From Myxococcus hansupus (GTDB lineage Bacteria; Myxococcota; Myxococcia; Myxococcales; Myxococcaceae), in assembly GCF_000280925.3 (NCBI RefSeq), contig NZ_CP012109.1:1240001-1304000 (forward strand): a stretch of 64,000 nucleotides of DNA, in the 5' to 3' direction. Each line of letters begins with the position of its first letter. The stretch's first letter is position 1. This document shows, piece by piece, positions 20,751 through 35,477 of the stretch. Both the position numbers and the translations under genes were made by a program. The notes below the pieces were generated by a model that worked only from the letters and a program-made list of their open reading frames with translations, was not told the origin of the DNA and searched no databases.

Positions 20751-21370
20751 TATCTTCCTCTATGTCGGTCGCCAAAATCCGGTCGCATGCGCGACTTCCA
20801 ATGCATGCAACCGGCAAGAAGTCCTGCCGGACTGAGGCTGATAGCATACGACAGGAGGAGCTGGGTCGGGCGCTGCGGCAGGCACGCTACGCCCGCCACT
20901 TCCGTTGCCTGCTGACCATCAAGCTCCGCGCCGAGAGCAAAGGCTCTTGCGAACCTGCGTACCTGGAGCCTTGATCCGGCCGCCGTCTCTCTCTGAGTGG
21001 GGAGCTGCCTGAGAGCGAGCACCCCGTAAGTGCTGGTGGATGGCCCGCGCCTGGGGCGGACAGAGGTGGAGTTGCAGCGGGCGTATGCGTGCTTGGACGG
21101 TAGTCCCGCGGCCTGGACGCGGTTGGCCCAGGCGAAGCTGGGGTATGGAGCGCCGGAGGCCGCTGCCTTGGTGGAACTGGGTGCCTATGAGGCTTTGGTG
21201 CCTGTGGAGGCAATCAGTTCCGATGAGGGCCCTCTGCACGCCACGGTGGGCCTCCTGGCGGGATGCATGGTTGATGGGCTTCAGAAAGCACGGGAATTTG
21301 GTCACGTCGGTTGGAGGGCTTGTCTTCGAGCCAGTGCTCTCTGAGCACAGGCCGATGGCCGCATGCCGTC
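20751..21370. other. Gene-poor stretch with one possible fragment
   Basis: No complete gene is recognised. A frame at 21027-21344 (+) begins GTG directly after a stop and encodes about 105 residues (LVDGPRLGRTEVELQRAY, later ELGAYEALVPVEAIS). It looks protein-like but has no ribosome site and is probably a truncated gene. The rest shows no persistent coding pattern on either strand. Confidence 0.4.
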
Positions 21371-21416
21371 GGGGCCCCCGACGTGGACTCAAACCACGGA
21401 CCCGTCGATTCACAAT
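21371..21416 (-). repeat. 3' half of a tRNA(His)-like gene, probable att remnant
   Basis: On the - strand, starting at 21416, the order is: anticodon loop TTGTGAA (anticodon GTG, His), anticodon-stem 3' arm TCGAC, variable loop GGGTC, T-stem CGTGG, T-loop TTTGAGT, T-stem CCACG, a 7-base acceptor arm TCGGGGG, then C. The 5' side does not fit a tRNA: the five bases before the loop (AGCAA) cannot pair with TCGAC, and no matching acceptor arm is found. The T-loop has T where tRNAs have an invariant C. The match starting at the anticodon loop is typical of attachment sites of tyrosine integrases that target tRNA genes, so this is read as a displaced att copy, not a working tRNA. Confidence 0.4.
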
Positions 21417-21521
21417 TGCTCGCTCAACCGGCCGAGTCTTCTTCTCAGGCCGAGAGGGTAATTCAAGGTGCCCCAGAATGGCCGGCTCTGCCCTCGCGTG
21501 ATGGCGCCGAGGGACCGCTGC

Positions 21522-21647
21522 TCAAGGTCGCTGGAGGTCGTGCTCCTTCTTGAGCGCGCGACCCTCCTGGAGGAACGGGGCTTCCACGTCGAGTTCCTTC
21601 GACGCTTCGAGCCGCGCCTGTCTCCACGCAGCCCTGCACTCATCGCG
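21522..21647 (-). pseudogene. C-terminal gene fragment
   Basis: A frame ending in TGA (21522-21524, - strand) reads RDECRAAWRQARLEAS, then KELDVEAPFLQEGRALKKE and HDLQRP at the stop. The alternating charged and hydrophobic residues look like a real C-terminal helix, but no start codon with a ribosome site was found upstream. It lies between the tRNA-like remnant and the protease gene and is probably the tail of a deleted gene. Family not recognised. Confidence 0.3.
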
Positions 21648-21731
21648 TCGAGGAGGGGTTGCGCCTGTCCCGGGCCGCTCCTCGCTTCCCGCGGCGCTGC
21701 ATGGGGGGCCTCCGCACGTGCCGGTCCGCGT

Positions 21732-23963
21732 CTACGGCTTGGAGCAGAAGTGCAATTCGTAATCGAGGCCGTTGGTTCCCAGCACCTGCCTGTCAGTGAA
21801 TCCTGGCGGACAGGAGATGGCGCCCGTCGAAGGATTGGGCACATACGTGCCGCCATTCACCTGGCCCCACATGCCTCCGAAGGGGTACTGCGCTGGTGTC
21901 TTGGACATGTTGCGCATGTGGCAGTAGTGGAGGTTGGCATCGAGGCCAGGGGTCCCCAGGACGCGTGTGGCCGTGTACCCGGAGGGGCAACTGGCACTGT
22001 TCGTATAGGGATTGGACCTCAAGACGCCGTTGACGGTGCCCCACATCCCGCCGAAATGGAGGGCCTCGTTATTGCCCCCGAGAGAGGGCCGTGAGCAGAG
22101 GAACACGCTGAAGTCGACGGCGCGGGTCCCCAACAACTGCGTGGCCTTGTACCCAGCGGGACACGTGCGCTGGTCGGTCGCGGGGTTGTCCACGGACGTG
22201 CCCCCATTCACGGAGCCCCACATGCCGCCGAAGTCCCAGCGCGTGGGCGGCTGGTAGCAGAAGTGCAAGGACCAATCGACGTTGGGGTATCCCGACACCG
22301 GCCTGCTCACGAAGCCAGTCGGGCACGAGGCGGCGCCCGTTGCTGGATTGGGCGCGACCTTTCCACCGTCCACCTGGCCCATCATGCCGCCGAAGGGGAG
22401 CGACGGAGTCGTGCCGGAGCCGTGGGGCCTGTAACAGACGTGCACTTCGTAATCGACGTTGGGAGTCCCCAGGACCCGCTGATCCGTGTATCCCTCAGGG
22501 CAGGACGCCTCGAGCGTATAGGGGTTGGGCATCACAGCGCCCAAGACGTAGCCCCACATGCCGCCGAAATCGTAGAGCGGCGCTCGGCCCGCCTTCTGAG
22601 GCCGGGAGCAGAGGAAGACATCTCCATCGCGCCCGGGGTAGGCCACGGAGCCAAGCAGCCGCGTCGGCTTGTAGCCCACGGGGCAAGTGTCCGAGCCGGT
22701 CGCGGGGTGGTGCGCGAGGACGCCGTTGTCCACGTAGCCCCACATGCCGCCGAAGTCGAGGAGGCTGGAGTACCCCGCCTTGAGGCGCATGTCATTGGCA
22801 CTCGCGTAGACGTGTATCTTCACGGAGTAGGTGCCCACGCTCGGGTAGTCGATGGTGCACTTCTCTCCATTGCCAGGATTTGCCGAGTCGCAGGGGTGTG
22901 TGAACGCATCGGGCTCGGCGCCGAACCTCACATACACGTCGCCGTCACCCTCGCTGCTGCTCAGCTCGAACTTCAGGTCGGAGGCGCCCTCGGGCACCGA
23001 TAGGGTGTAGGTGCAGGTCCAGTCGTCCTCGTCCACGTCGATGACGGGCACCGACGCTCCATTGGTGAGGATGCAGGTCGTCGAGGTAATCCAGGAGCCG
23101 AACGACGACACCCTCGCGGACATGCCAGGGAAGCGCGAGTCGCCACAGCCGTAGCCCCAACTGAGAACGCCCGCCAGCGCGCGCGTGTCGCCGTAGGGGA
23201 CCGTGAGCGGGCCGCCGCTGTCGCCATCACAAATGCCCGTGCCGAGCGCCGCCGCGGGGATTTGGTCCTCGGTGATGTGATGCGTCGGATAGGCCGCTTG
23301 GGCCACGCTGTTGCTCTGGATGATGAGGTTCGTGGTCCGAAGCGTGTTGTTGAAGGTGTCGTTGAGGAAGTGCGCTCCCCAGCCGGTGGCTCGCGCGACG
23401 ACGCCCGGGGTGGTGACGCGCGAAGATTCATCGACCGGCGTGATGAGTGGGATGGCTTTGGCGTTGGGCCCGCTCAGGTCGAGCGGCGTGGCCAGGAGCA
23501 CCAAGGCCACGTCCTTGCCCGATGAGGTGTCCAGGAAGCCGGGGTAGGGGATGACATCTTCCACGGTGGGGGTCTGGCCATGGTGGACCCCGTCCAAGGT
23601 GGTGCTGCCTACCATGACGAGATCCGGCTCGATGAGGTTGCCGTACTTGTCGAGCACGCAATGCTGCGCGGTGAGGATCCATTTCTCGTTGAGAATCGAG
23701 CCGCCACAGACCCTGCGACCCATTTGGGTCGTCGCACTGTTGAAATAGAGCATCGCCTGCCAGGGATTGTCGCCAATCGTCGTGTCAGTCCCGTTGACGA
23801 TTTCCTGGGCACTGGAGGGGGCCGGCTCCTGCGGCTCCACGACGGCTTGCGAACCACACCCCACCAGCAGAGACATCAGTACGGCGCTGGCCCATCGGCG
23901 AGAGGCGCAGCGGACGATGGCGCCCTGGAGGGGCGCGAGGAAGGAGGACCTGAGACGGGGCAT
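21732..23963 (-). CDS. Secreted chymotrypsin-fold serine protease with six C-terminal repeats
   Basis: A 743-residue exported protein. ATG 23963 is preferred to an upstream TTG because the basic/hydrophobic signal begins there; it ends in LLVGC, a likely lipobox (Cys36). An S1 protease domain follows: the new N-terminus IVNGT (about residue 55), catalytic His101 in TAQHC, Asp151 in GKDVAL and Ser249 in GDSGGP. The residue six before the Ser is Gly rather than the Asp of trypsin, so cleavage after Lys/Arg is not expected. A PPC-like beta domain (DVYVRFGAEPDAF) comes next. Six tandem copies of a 53-62-residue unit end the protein, each starting FGGMxGxV and containing a CPxGY/F and a later Cys (xxCxxP). 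They may bind a surface or polymer; this is inference. Confidence 0.9.
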   Translation of the reverse strand: MPRLRSSFLAPLQGAIVRCASRRWASAVLMSLLVGCGSQAVVEPQEPAPSSAQEIVNGTDTTIGDNPWQAMLYFNSATTQMGRRVCGGSILNEKWILTAQHCVLDKYGNLIEPDLVMVGSTTLDGVHHGQTPTVEDVIPYPGFLDTSSGKDVALVLLATPLDLSGPNAKAIPLITPVDESSRVTTPGVVARATGWGAHFLNDTFNNTLRTTNLIIQSNSVAQAAYPTHHITEDQIPAAALGTGICDGDSGGPLTVPYGDTRALAGVLSWGYGCGDSRFPGMSARVSSFGSWITSTTCILTNGASVPVIDVDEDDWTCTYTLSVPEGASDLKFELSSSEGDGDVYVRFGAEPDAFTHPCDSANPGNGEKCTIDYPSVGTYSVKIHVYASANDMRLKAGYSSLLDFGGMWGYVDNGVLAHHPATGSDTCPVGYKPTRLLGSVAYPGRDGDVFLCSRPQKAGRAPLYDFGGMWGYVLGAVMPNPYTLEASCPEGYTDQRVLGTPNVDYEVHVCYRPHGSGTTPSLPFGGMMGQVDGGKVAPNPATGAASCPTGFVSRPVSGYPNVDWSLHFCYQPPTRWDFGGMWGSVNGGTSVDNPATDQRTCPAGYKATQLLGTRAVDFSVFLCSRPSLGGNNEALHFGGMWGTVNGVLRSNPYTNSASCPSGYTATRVLGTPGLDANLHYCHMRNMSKTPAQYPFGGMWGQVNGGTYVPNPSTGAISCPPGFTDRQVLGTNGLDYELHFCSKP

Positions 23964-24411
23964 GGATTTCGTGTTCCGTGGCCAATGCGAGGGAAGCGCG
24001 GCGTGGTCATGAGCGGTTCCACGGCGCAGGTTCAATCGCTATCACAGTTCCCGAGGGGCCGCGCTTGGGGGCCGAAACGACCCGTACTCACGACGAAGCC
24101 ATGCCGAGGCTGCTTCTACGCGGCGAGCGTCAGACGTATGTCGTTTCGCTGCCGCGTCATGCGGTATTGATGTGAGATGTATTATGGGGGCTGCCCAGGC
24201 CGTCTGAACTCATCGACATGCACCACTTCACGTGAGGAAGCGGGGCCGCCCACGGGCAGACGAACGGGCAACGCGAGGCCTACGCCTCCAGGAAGAACCG
24301 ACGAGGGCTCCTCCTTCGCGGCATCACTCCTCGAATCTCGCGTCCGGGCATCAAGCCCAAGGAGCGACTGGGGTGCTACCGCTGGGAGGCTGCTACCTTG
24401 AAGTCTGCTTC
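23964..24411. other. Intergenic region, no gene recognised
   Basis: About 450 bases lie between the protease start and the glycogen phosphorylase terminator. The stretch near 24130-24185 is unusually AT-rich for this genome and may hold the protease promoter on the - strand, but no clear -35/-10 pair was defined. Short open frames on both strands lack ribosome sites. Confidence 0.45.
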
Positions 24412-24443
24412 CCTTCCGGCCGGAGTCATCACCAGCCGGAAGG
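24412..24443 (-). terminator. Hairpin after glycogen phosphorylase gene
   Basis: CCTTCCGGC (24412-24420) and GCCGGAAGG (24435-24443) are exact inverted copies around a 14-base loop. They lie 15-47 bases past the glgP stop in its direction of transcription. The following bases are A/G-rich rather than a T-run, so the hairpin is only a probable terminator. Confidence 0.5.
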
Positions 24444-24458
24444 GGAAACCCAAGACGA

Positions 24459-26966
<2,508 letters not shown>

Positions 26967-27189
26967 GTCGCTGGAGTCTCGGAACGTTGATGCTGCGGTT
27001 CATGGTTCCGCGAGCCCCGGGCTTTCCCGGGTACGCGAAGGTGCGTCACGCTAGCGCAGCCGTGTCTCACACCGCACCGGGAAAGCGCCGCTTCGCCCCA
27101 CGGGACAGCTCACCTGGAAGGGCGGCGGACTGCCTGTCGGTGGATGTGGCGACAACCCGGCGACGGATTGATGTAGAAATCAAGCCGCC

Positions 27190-27774
27190 ATGGGCATTGC
27201 GCAGAACGAACTTGAACAACGGTTGGCCATCATCCGACCCGAAGACACGGTGCGCGGGCTCGTCTTCAACGCGGTGTTCATGCTCGCGGAGAAGAAGCTC
27301 GGCGCGGAGGCGGCCACGCGGCTGCGAGAGCCCTTCTTCAAGCGCTCCCCGGTGGACTTCTTCTCCTATCCGGCCGTGGACGCCATGCGCCTCCTGTACG
27401 CCACGTCCGAGGTGCTGACGCCGCACTACGGCTCCATGGAGGACGCGGTGCGCGCGTGCGGCGCGGCCGCCGTCACGCACTTCTTCCAGTCCACGGTGGG
27501 GCAGACGCTCAACCGGCTCATCGGCAAGGGAGACCCCAAGCGCCTGCTGTCCCACGCGCCCACCGCCTACTCGACGTTGGTGAGCTACGGCCGGCGTGAG
27601 TACGCCGTGCTGGGGGACAAGCAGGTCCGCCTGGCCTTCCACGGGGACATGCAGCCGGTGCAGTACCACGAGGGCGTCTTGCAGGAGGCGCTGAGCGTCA
27701 TCGGCTGCAAGAGCCGCGTGGTGGGGACGCCGCGGGGCATGAGCGGCGCCGACTACGTCATCACCTGGGAGTAG
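27190..27774 (+). CDS. TIGR02265/DUF2378 family protein
   Basis: A 194-residue soluble protein of the TIGR02265 (DUF2378) family, known mainly from Myxococcales, where genomes carry many paralogues. Recognised by length and pattern: RGLVFNAVFMLAEKKLG near the N-terminus, FFSYPAVDAMRLLY, a central FFQSTVGQTLNRLIG and SHAPTAYSTLVSYGRREY, and a beta-rich C-terminus with RLAFHGDMQPVQYHEGVL. No signal peptide or catalytic motif is visible. The family's distant resemblance to small-molecule-binding domains suggests ligand sensing, but its function is not established. Divergent from glgP and convergent with the M23 peptidase gene, so it is probably transcribed alone. Confidence 0.85.
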   Translation: MGIAQNELEQRLAIIRPEDTVRGLVFNAVFMLAEKKLGAEAATRLREPFFKRSPVDFFSYPAVDAMRLLYATSEVLTPHYGSMEDAVRACGAAAVTHFFQSTVGQTLNRLIGKGDPKRLLSHAPTAYSTLVSYGRREYAVLGDKQVRLAFHGDMQPVQYHEGVLQEALSVIGCKSRVVGTPRGMSGADYVITWE

Positions 27775-27783
27775 CCCGGCCCG

Positions 27784-28962
27784 TCACGGCATGGCCGTGG
27801 CCTGCCCGGCGACGGCGGCCACGGACACGGCCTCCATCTGCCCCGTGAGCTCCTGCGCCTTGGCGAGGAAGTCCGGCAGCAGCTCCTTGGGCAGCGGGTC
27901 CGCGCGGGGGAACTGCTGGTTGAGGGGGTTGGTGTACTGGCCGTTGCGCTTGAGGCCGAAGTGCAGGTGCGGGCCGGTGGAGCGGCCGGTGTTGCCGGAG
28001 AGAGCGATGACCTGCTTCTGCCGCACCCGGGCGCCCACGCGCACGCCCTCGCCGAAGCGGGACAGGTGCATGTACTGCGTCTCGAAGCCGTTGGCGTGGC
28101 GGATGACCACCATGTTGCCGGCGGCGCCCGCGTAGCCCGCCTGCGTCACCGTGCCGTCCGCCACCGCCCACACGGGGGTGCCAATGGGGGTGCCGTAGTC
28201 CACGCCGTTGTGCGCCTTGAGGTACTGGAGCACCGGGTGGAAGCGCGAGCCGAAGCGGCTGGTGATGTTGGCGTACTTCAGGGGCGTCTTGAGGAAGGTC
28301 TTCTTCGCGCTGGCGCCCTCCTCGTTGAAGAAGTTGGGCTGCCCGTCGGGGAGCACGTAGCGGAACACCCGCTTGTTGCCCACGAGGCCGCCCGCGTACG
28401 TGGCCGCCAGCACGTCGCCGTAGCGCAGCAGCCGGCCCTTGGAGACGAACTTCTCCACCAGCGCGCGCGCCGTGTCGCCCTTGCGCACGTCCCGGTAGAA
28501 GTCGATGTCCCAGGCGAACACGTCCGCCAGCACCATGCCGATGGCCGGGTCCTCGCCCGCGGCCACCGCCGCCTCGTACAGCGACGACTGGATTTCCAGC
28601 GCCACGACGGCGACCTGCTTCTCCACTTCAATGGCGCGCTTGCTGCCGACGTACTTCTCGCCGTCGCGGCGCACCTGCCACTCGTCCACCATGCTCTGCC
28701 GGTAGTCGAAGAAGTCGAGCTCCCCGTCACGCATCACCAGCCGGAGCTGGTCCCCCACGCGGGACTTGCGGAAGTCGAACACGCCCTCCAGCGCGGAGAT
28801 GACGGCGGCCACCTGCGCGTCCGGGAGCTGCGCGTCGTGCAGCGCCTTCGCGAGCGTCTGGTTCGGCTCGATGCGGCGGTTCTTGATGACGTAGCGGACA
28901 GCGGCTTCGGACGTCGAGGCCACCAGCGCGGCGGCCAGGCAGAGCAGGGGGGCGATTCGCAT
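27784..28962 (-). CDS. M23 family peptidoglycan endopeptidase
   Basis: A 392-residue exported zinc endopeptidase predicted to cut peptidoglycan cross-bridges. A signal peptide ([16 protein letters not shown]) is followed by a domain of about 180 residues similar to the N-terminal part of MepM-type enzymes ([20 protein letters not shown], then [13 protein letters not shown]). The M23 (LytM) catalytic domain is near residues 240-345: zinc ligands in HNGVDYGTP (about 250) and the HLHFG motif (about 331). Both are intact, so it should be active rather than a degenerate EnvC-type activator. Likely role: cell-wall growth or remodelling during shape change. It stands alone. Confidence 0.92.
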   Translation of the reverse strand: MRIAPLLCLAAALVASTSEAAVRYVIKNRRIEPNQTLAKALHDAQLPDAQVAAVISALEGVFDFRKSRVGDQLRLVMRDGELDFFDYRQSMVDEWQVRRDGEKYVGSKRAIEVEKQVAVVALEIQSSLYEAAVAAGEDPAIGMVLADVFAWDIDFYRDVRKGDTARALVEKFVSKGRLLRYGDVLAATYAGGLVGNKRVFRYVLPDGQPNFFNEEGASAKKTFLKTPLKYANITSRFGSRFHPVLQYLKAHNGVDYGTPIGTPVWAVADGTVTQAGYAGAAGNMVVIRHANGFETQYMHLSRFGEGVRVGARVRQKQVIALSGNTGRSTGPHLHFGLKRNGQYTNPLNQQFPRADPLPKELLPDFLAKAQELTGQMEAVSVAAVAGQATAMP

Positions 28963-29162
28963 GGGGAGCCGCCGAGTCTAGTGGACACCCCGCCGCTCGC
29001 CCAGCGAAGCGCCCGGAAATCTCCCAGGCTCGGTTGCCCGCCTGCTTCGCGCCCATGTCGAGCGCTCGGCCAGGCACTCCGGCCGTCCTCGATGCGCGCT
29101 GCCCACTTTGCGGGTGGGCCGGGCGGCACCGCGCGCCCGCCTTCGCACGCGAGGAGGAACAC

Positions 29163-30149
<987 letters not shown>

Positions 30150-30168
30150 GGCACCGCGGCGGGGCCGC

Positions 30169-31662
30169 TCAGAGGTCGACCTTCCGCTCTGAGTGGCTCT
30201 GCCCGTCGAAGCGCAGCATGGTGCCCTTGTTGTCGTACCGGGTGAGGATGTTGACGGGCCGGCGCCAGAGCGACTGCAGGTTGCGCAGCGTCTCGCGCGC
30301 GTAGTCGCCCTTGAGGTCCTGGCCGTCATGCCGGTGCGTCAGCAGCAGCTCGCTGCGGTTCTCGAAGTTGCCATCCACCACCTCGATGATGGGCTGGCCG
30401 AAGTTGGTGAGCCCCTGGAGGAGCTTGTTCTTCACCTTCCGGAACTCACGGTCGAGAATCTCCCACGAGTTGCGCTTGTCGTTGAAGCCGTACACGAAGA
30501 GCTTCTGCTCCATCGCGAACTCGGGCGTCAGGAACGTGTCGATGAAGGTGATGTCGTTGTAGTGCTTGCGGACCTCGAAAATCTTCTCGCGGCCGGCGCC
30601 CAGCTTCTTGTCCCAGGAGCGGCGCGCGCGCAAATCGTCGCACTCGTCCCACTCCTTGCCGAAGCGGCCCTTGTTCCACCGCTCCTCGATGTCCCGCCAC
30701 AGCTCGATGCCCAGCTTGTACGGGTTGATGGCGCCGGGGCGCGTGCCCATGGTGCCGGAGTGGTGGTCCGCGTAGTCGATGATTTCGTCATCGCGCAGGG
30801 CCCTGCGCGTCATGATGGTGGAGTGCCAGTAGCTGGCCCAGCCCTCGTTCATGATTTTCGTCTGGCCCTGGGGCGCGAAGTAGTAGGCCTCGTCGCGGAG
30901 GATGGCGAGGATGTCCGCCTCCCACGGCTCCAGCGGGGCCTCTTCCAGCAGGAAGAGCAGCACGTCGCGCTGGGCGCGCTCGGGGAACTTCTTGGCGCGC
31001 TGCTTCTCGTCCTCCACCTTCTTGCGCTGGGAGTCGAGGAACTCGGACGGGTTGATGTAGCCGCGCATGTATTCGCGGCCCACCTTGAAGCCCTCCACGC
31101 GCTCGTTGGCCTTGAGCTCGTCCTCGGCCTTCCTCGGGTCCGGGTTGCGCCGGATGTGCGGCGCGTGCTGGTCAATGAGGTTCTCCAGGCTCAGCGTCCG
31201 GTCGATGAAGTCCTCGACCTTCTCCACGCCAATCTTGTCCACCCAGCGCCGCACCCGCGTGGCGTGGTTGGCCATCTCGTCAATCATCCGGCGGTTGGTG
31301 TGCCGGAAGGAGAAGTTGTTCTTGAAGAAGTCGCAGTGTCCGTAGACGTGGGCCATGACGAGCTTCTGGTCCACCTCCGGGTTGCTCTCCATCAAGTAGG
31401 CGTAGCAAGGGTCGTTGTTGATGACGAGCTCGTAGATTTTGCTCAGCCCGTACTCGTAGCCCTTGGCGAGCTGCTCGTACTCCATGCCCCAGCGCCAGTG
31501 GGGATAGCGGGTGGGGAAGCCGCCGTACGCGGCGACCATGTTCATCTCGTCGTAGGACACCATCTCGAAGATGGTGTCGAAGAAATCCAGGCCGAACTCC
31601 TTGGCGTGGCCATGGATTTCGTCCCTGAGCGCGGCGAGGCGGGGGGTGAGGCTCTTGGGCAT
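30169..31662 (-). CDS. spoVR: SpoVR family protein
   Basis: A 497-residue cytoplasmic protein of the SpoVR/YcgB family, at the usual length. Recognised by an N-terminal region with [20 protein letters not shown] and [17 protein letters not shown], then [26 protein letters not shown], and the segment [15 protein letters not shown] with GTINPY-like residues after it. Family biochemistry is unresolved. In Bacillus SpoVR affects spore cortex formation, and in enterobacteria and Myxococcus the gene travels with prkA and yhbH. Here it is the last gene of that operon, 36 bases after yhbH. Expression in stationary phase or development is expected by analogy. Confidence 0.95.
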   Translation of the reverse strand: MPKSLTPRLAALRDEIHGHAKEFGLDFFDTIFEMVSYDEMNMVAAYGGFPTRYPHWRWGMEYEQLAKGYEYGLSKIYELVINNDPCYAYLMESNPEVDQKLVMAHVYGHCDFFKNNFSFRHTNRRMIDEMANHATRVRRWVDKIGVEKVEDFIDRTLSLENLIDQHAPHIRRNPDPRKAEDELKANERVEGFKVGREYMRGYINPSEFLDSQRKKVEDEKQRAKKFPERAQRDVLLFLLEEAPLEPWEADILAILRDEAYYFAPQGQTKIMNEGWASYWHSTIMTRRALRDDEIIDYADHHSGTMGTRPGAINPYKLGIELWRDIEERWNKGRFGKEWDECDDLRARRSWDKKLGAGREKIFEVRKHYNDITFIDTFLTPEFAMEQKLFVYGFNDKRNSWEILDREFRKVKNKLLQGLTNFGQPIIEVVDGNFENRSELLLTHRHDGQDLKGDYARETLRNLQSLWRRPVNILTRYDNKGTMLRFDGQSHSERKVDL

Positions 31663-31698
31663 CGGGCAGTCGCTCCGGTGGGACAGGGACGCTGAGGT

Positions 31699-32808
31699 TC
31701 AGCGGCCCTTGCCGAGGAAGTCCTTGATGGACGCGTAGATGGCGTCCTTGTCCGCGATTTCGCTCAGCGCGACGTTGGGCGTGTCCCCCACCGCCTCGCG
31801 CAAATCCTTGATGAACTGGCCGCTGCCGTAGGGTGACTCCACCTGGCCGTAGGCGAACTGGTTGACGTTGGGCAGCACGTCGTTGCGCAGCATCTCAATG
31901 CACTGCCGCGTGTCGTCCGCGCTCCAGTTGTCCCCGTCGCTGAAGTGGAACGGGTAGATGTTCCACGCGCTCTTCGGGTAGTCCGCCAGGATGATGTCCC
32001 GGCAGAGCTTGTAGGCGCTGGAGATCATCGTCCCGCCGGACTCGCGGGTGTGGAAGAACGTGTCGCGGTCCACCTCGCGCGCCACCGCGTCGTGGATGAT
32101 GTAGCGCGCCTCCAGGCCCTTGTATTGGTGGCGCAGCCACGTATCGAGCCAGAAGCTCTCGATGCGGACGATCTCCTTCTGCTCGTCACCCATGGAGCCG
32201 GACACGTCCATCATGTAGATGATGACCGCGTTGGTCTCCGGCAGGTCCTGGAGCTTGTAGCTGCGGTAGCGCCGGTCCTCCCGGGTGGGGACGATGACGG
32301 GCCGCGCCGGGTCATACGTGCCGGAGGCAATCTGCCGCCGCAGGGCCTGCTTGAAGGTCCGCTTGAAGTGCCGCAGCGACTCCGGGCCGGTGGTGTTGAT
32401 ACCGGTGTAGCGAATCTTCTGGCTGATGAGCCGCTCGTTCTGCCGCCGCTCGATGTTGGGCAACTGCAGCTCCTCGCCCAATATCTGGGCGAGCTCGTCG
32501 AGCGTGACGTCGACTTCGAGCGCGTGGTCGCCTTCGCCCTGGCCGGCCTGCTTGCCCTCTCCGGGCTCCACCGCCCCGGGGCCGAGCTGCTGGCCGACCT
32601 CGCCTTCACCCTGTCCGACGCCGCCTTGCTCCTTGTGGCCGTACTTGAAGCGGGGGATGTCGATGAAGGGAATGGGGATGGAGATGGCGTCCTTCCCCTT
32701 CTTCCCAATCATCTCGCCCTTCTGCACGTACTTGCGCAGGTTGGCTTTGATCTTCCCCCGGACAATCTGTTTGAAGCGGGAGTGGTCCTGGTGAATCTTC
32801 AAGGTCAC
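31699..32808 (-). CDS. yhbH: YhbH/YeaH family VWA-like protein (DUF444)
   Basis: A 369-residue cytoplasmic protein. The N-terminus [21 protein letters not shown] and a Gly/Glu-rich middle region (about 70-95) match the DUF444 family. The C-terminal half is von Willebrand A-like with the metal site [10 protein letters not shown] (about residue 205), then [16 protein letters not shown] and [10 protein letters not shown]. It is the middle gene of prkA-yhbH-spoVR (22 bases after prkA, 36 before spoVR), the same order as yeaG-yeaH-ycgB in enterobacteria. There YeaG and YeaH work in one stress-response pathway. An interaction with the PrkA kinase is inferred from the conserved linkage. Confidence 0.95.
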   Translation of the reverse strand: MTLKIHQDHSRFKQIVRGKIKANLRKYVQKGEMIGKKGKDAISIPIPFIDIPRFKYGHKEQGGVGQGEGEVGQQLGPGAVEPGEGKQAGQGEGDHALEVDVTLDELAQILGEELQLPNIERRQNERLISQKIRYTGINTTGPESLRHFKRTFKQALRRQIASGTYDPARPVIVPTREDRRYRSYKLQDLPETNAVIIYMMDVSGSMGDEQKEIVRIESFWLDTWLRHQYKGLEARYIIHDAVAREVDRDTFFHTRESGGTMISSAYKLCRDIILADYPKSAWNIYPFHFSDGDNWSADDTRQCIEMLRNDVLPNVNQFAYGQVESPYGSGQFIKDLREAVGDTPNVALSEIADKDAIYASIKDFLGKGR

Positions 32809-32830
32809 GGCACACGCCTCTCTCTGGGGG

Positions 32831-34894
<2,064 letters not shown>

Positions 34895-35477
34895 GTCTCT
34901 CCCTCGGAGCCACCCGGGACGCGGAGGAGCCGCGCCGGCAGGGGGCCAAAATGGTCAACCTGGAGGGCATGACTGCCATTCCACACCCACCCCGACGAGG
35001 TCCCAGGCACAACAGCCCTGCTGCCCCTTCGGGACCCCGCCGCGGAGTGGGACCGCGCGTTACGCTCGTGTCAGGGATGGAACGCCCGAAGGCGCACCCC
35101 CTCCACGGGGTGAAAAGGCACTTTGATTATAAGGGCCCTCGCCCACGGGGGTAGGCGCACACCGGCGGCGCGGAGGGGTAGTGAACGCCTGAACGGTTCT
35201 TTCCCTGGCGCTCGGCAGCGGCAGTGCTCGGATGGGCTGTGGGGCGGCGTGTCCTTTCATTGCACATGTCGGCGCTGAGCCTTCACGCGAGCGCCTCCTG
35301 TTCGGCATGACGCTCGGCCTGACGTCGGGAGCAGGCGAGCGGCCTCCGGATTCCGCGCGCTGTGTTTCACACGCTCCGTCTCGCATCCTGGACGCTTCGG
35401 ACGCGCGTCCCCGAGGTGTGCCTTTGTGCACGCCCCATGCATTGGCGCCGCCGGTCTGTTCGATTCCGGAGTGTCTG
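34895..35477. other. Long intergenic region between prkA and a divergent secreted-protein gene
   Basis: About 580 bases with no convincing gene. An AT-rich island near 35112-35130 (CACTTTGATTATAAGG) stands out in the GC-rich sequence and could be a core promoter on either strand. I searched the prkA side for a sigma-54 GG-N10-GC element and found none with correct spacing. An open frame begins upstream at 35232 on the + strand but lacks protein character before 35478. Confidence 0.45.

Noticed and set aside
21311-21553. 80-codon + strand frame containing DSNHGPVDSQLLA
   Set aside because: Most of its distinctive part is the translation of the complement of the tRNA-like 3' half, a common source of spurious proteins.
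34895-35160. Possible sigma-54 promoter for prkA (TGGCAGTCATGCC on the - strand)
   Set aside because: The GG and GC elements are three bases too close for a -24/-12 promoter.
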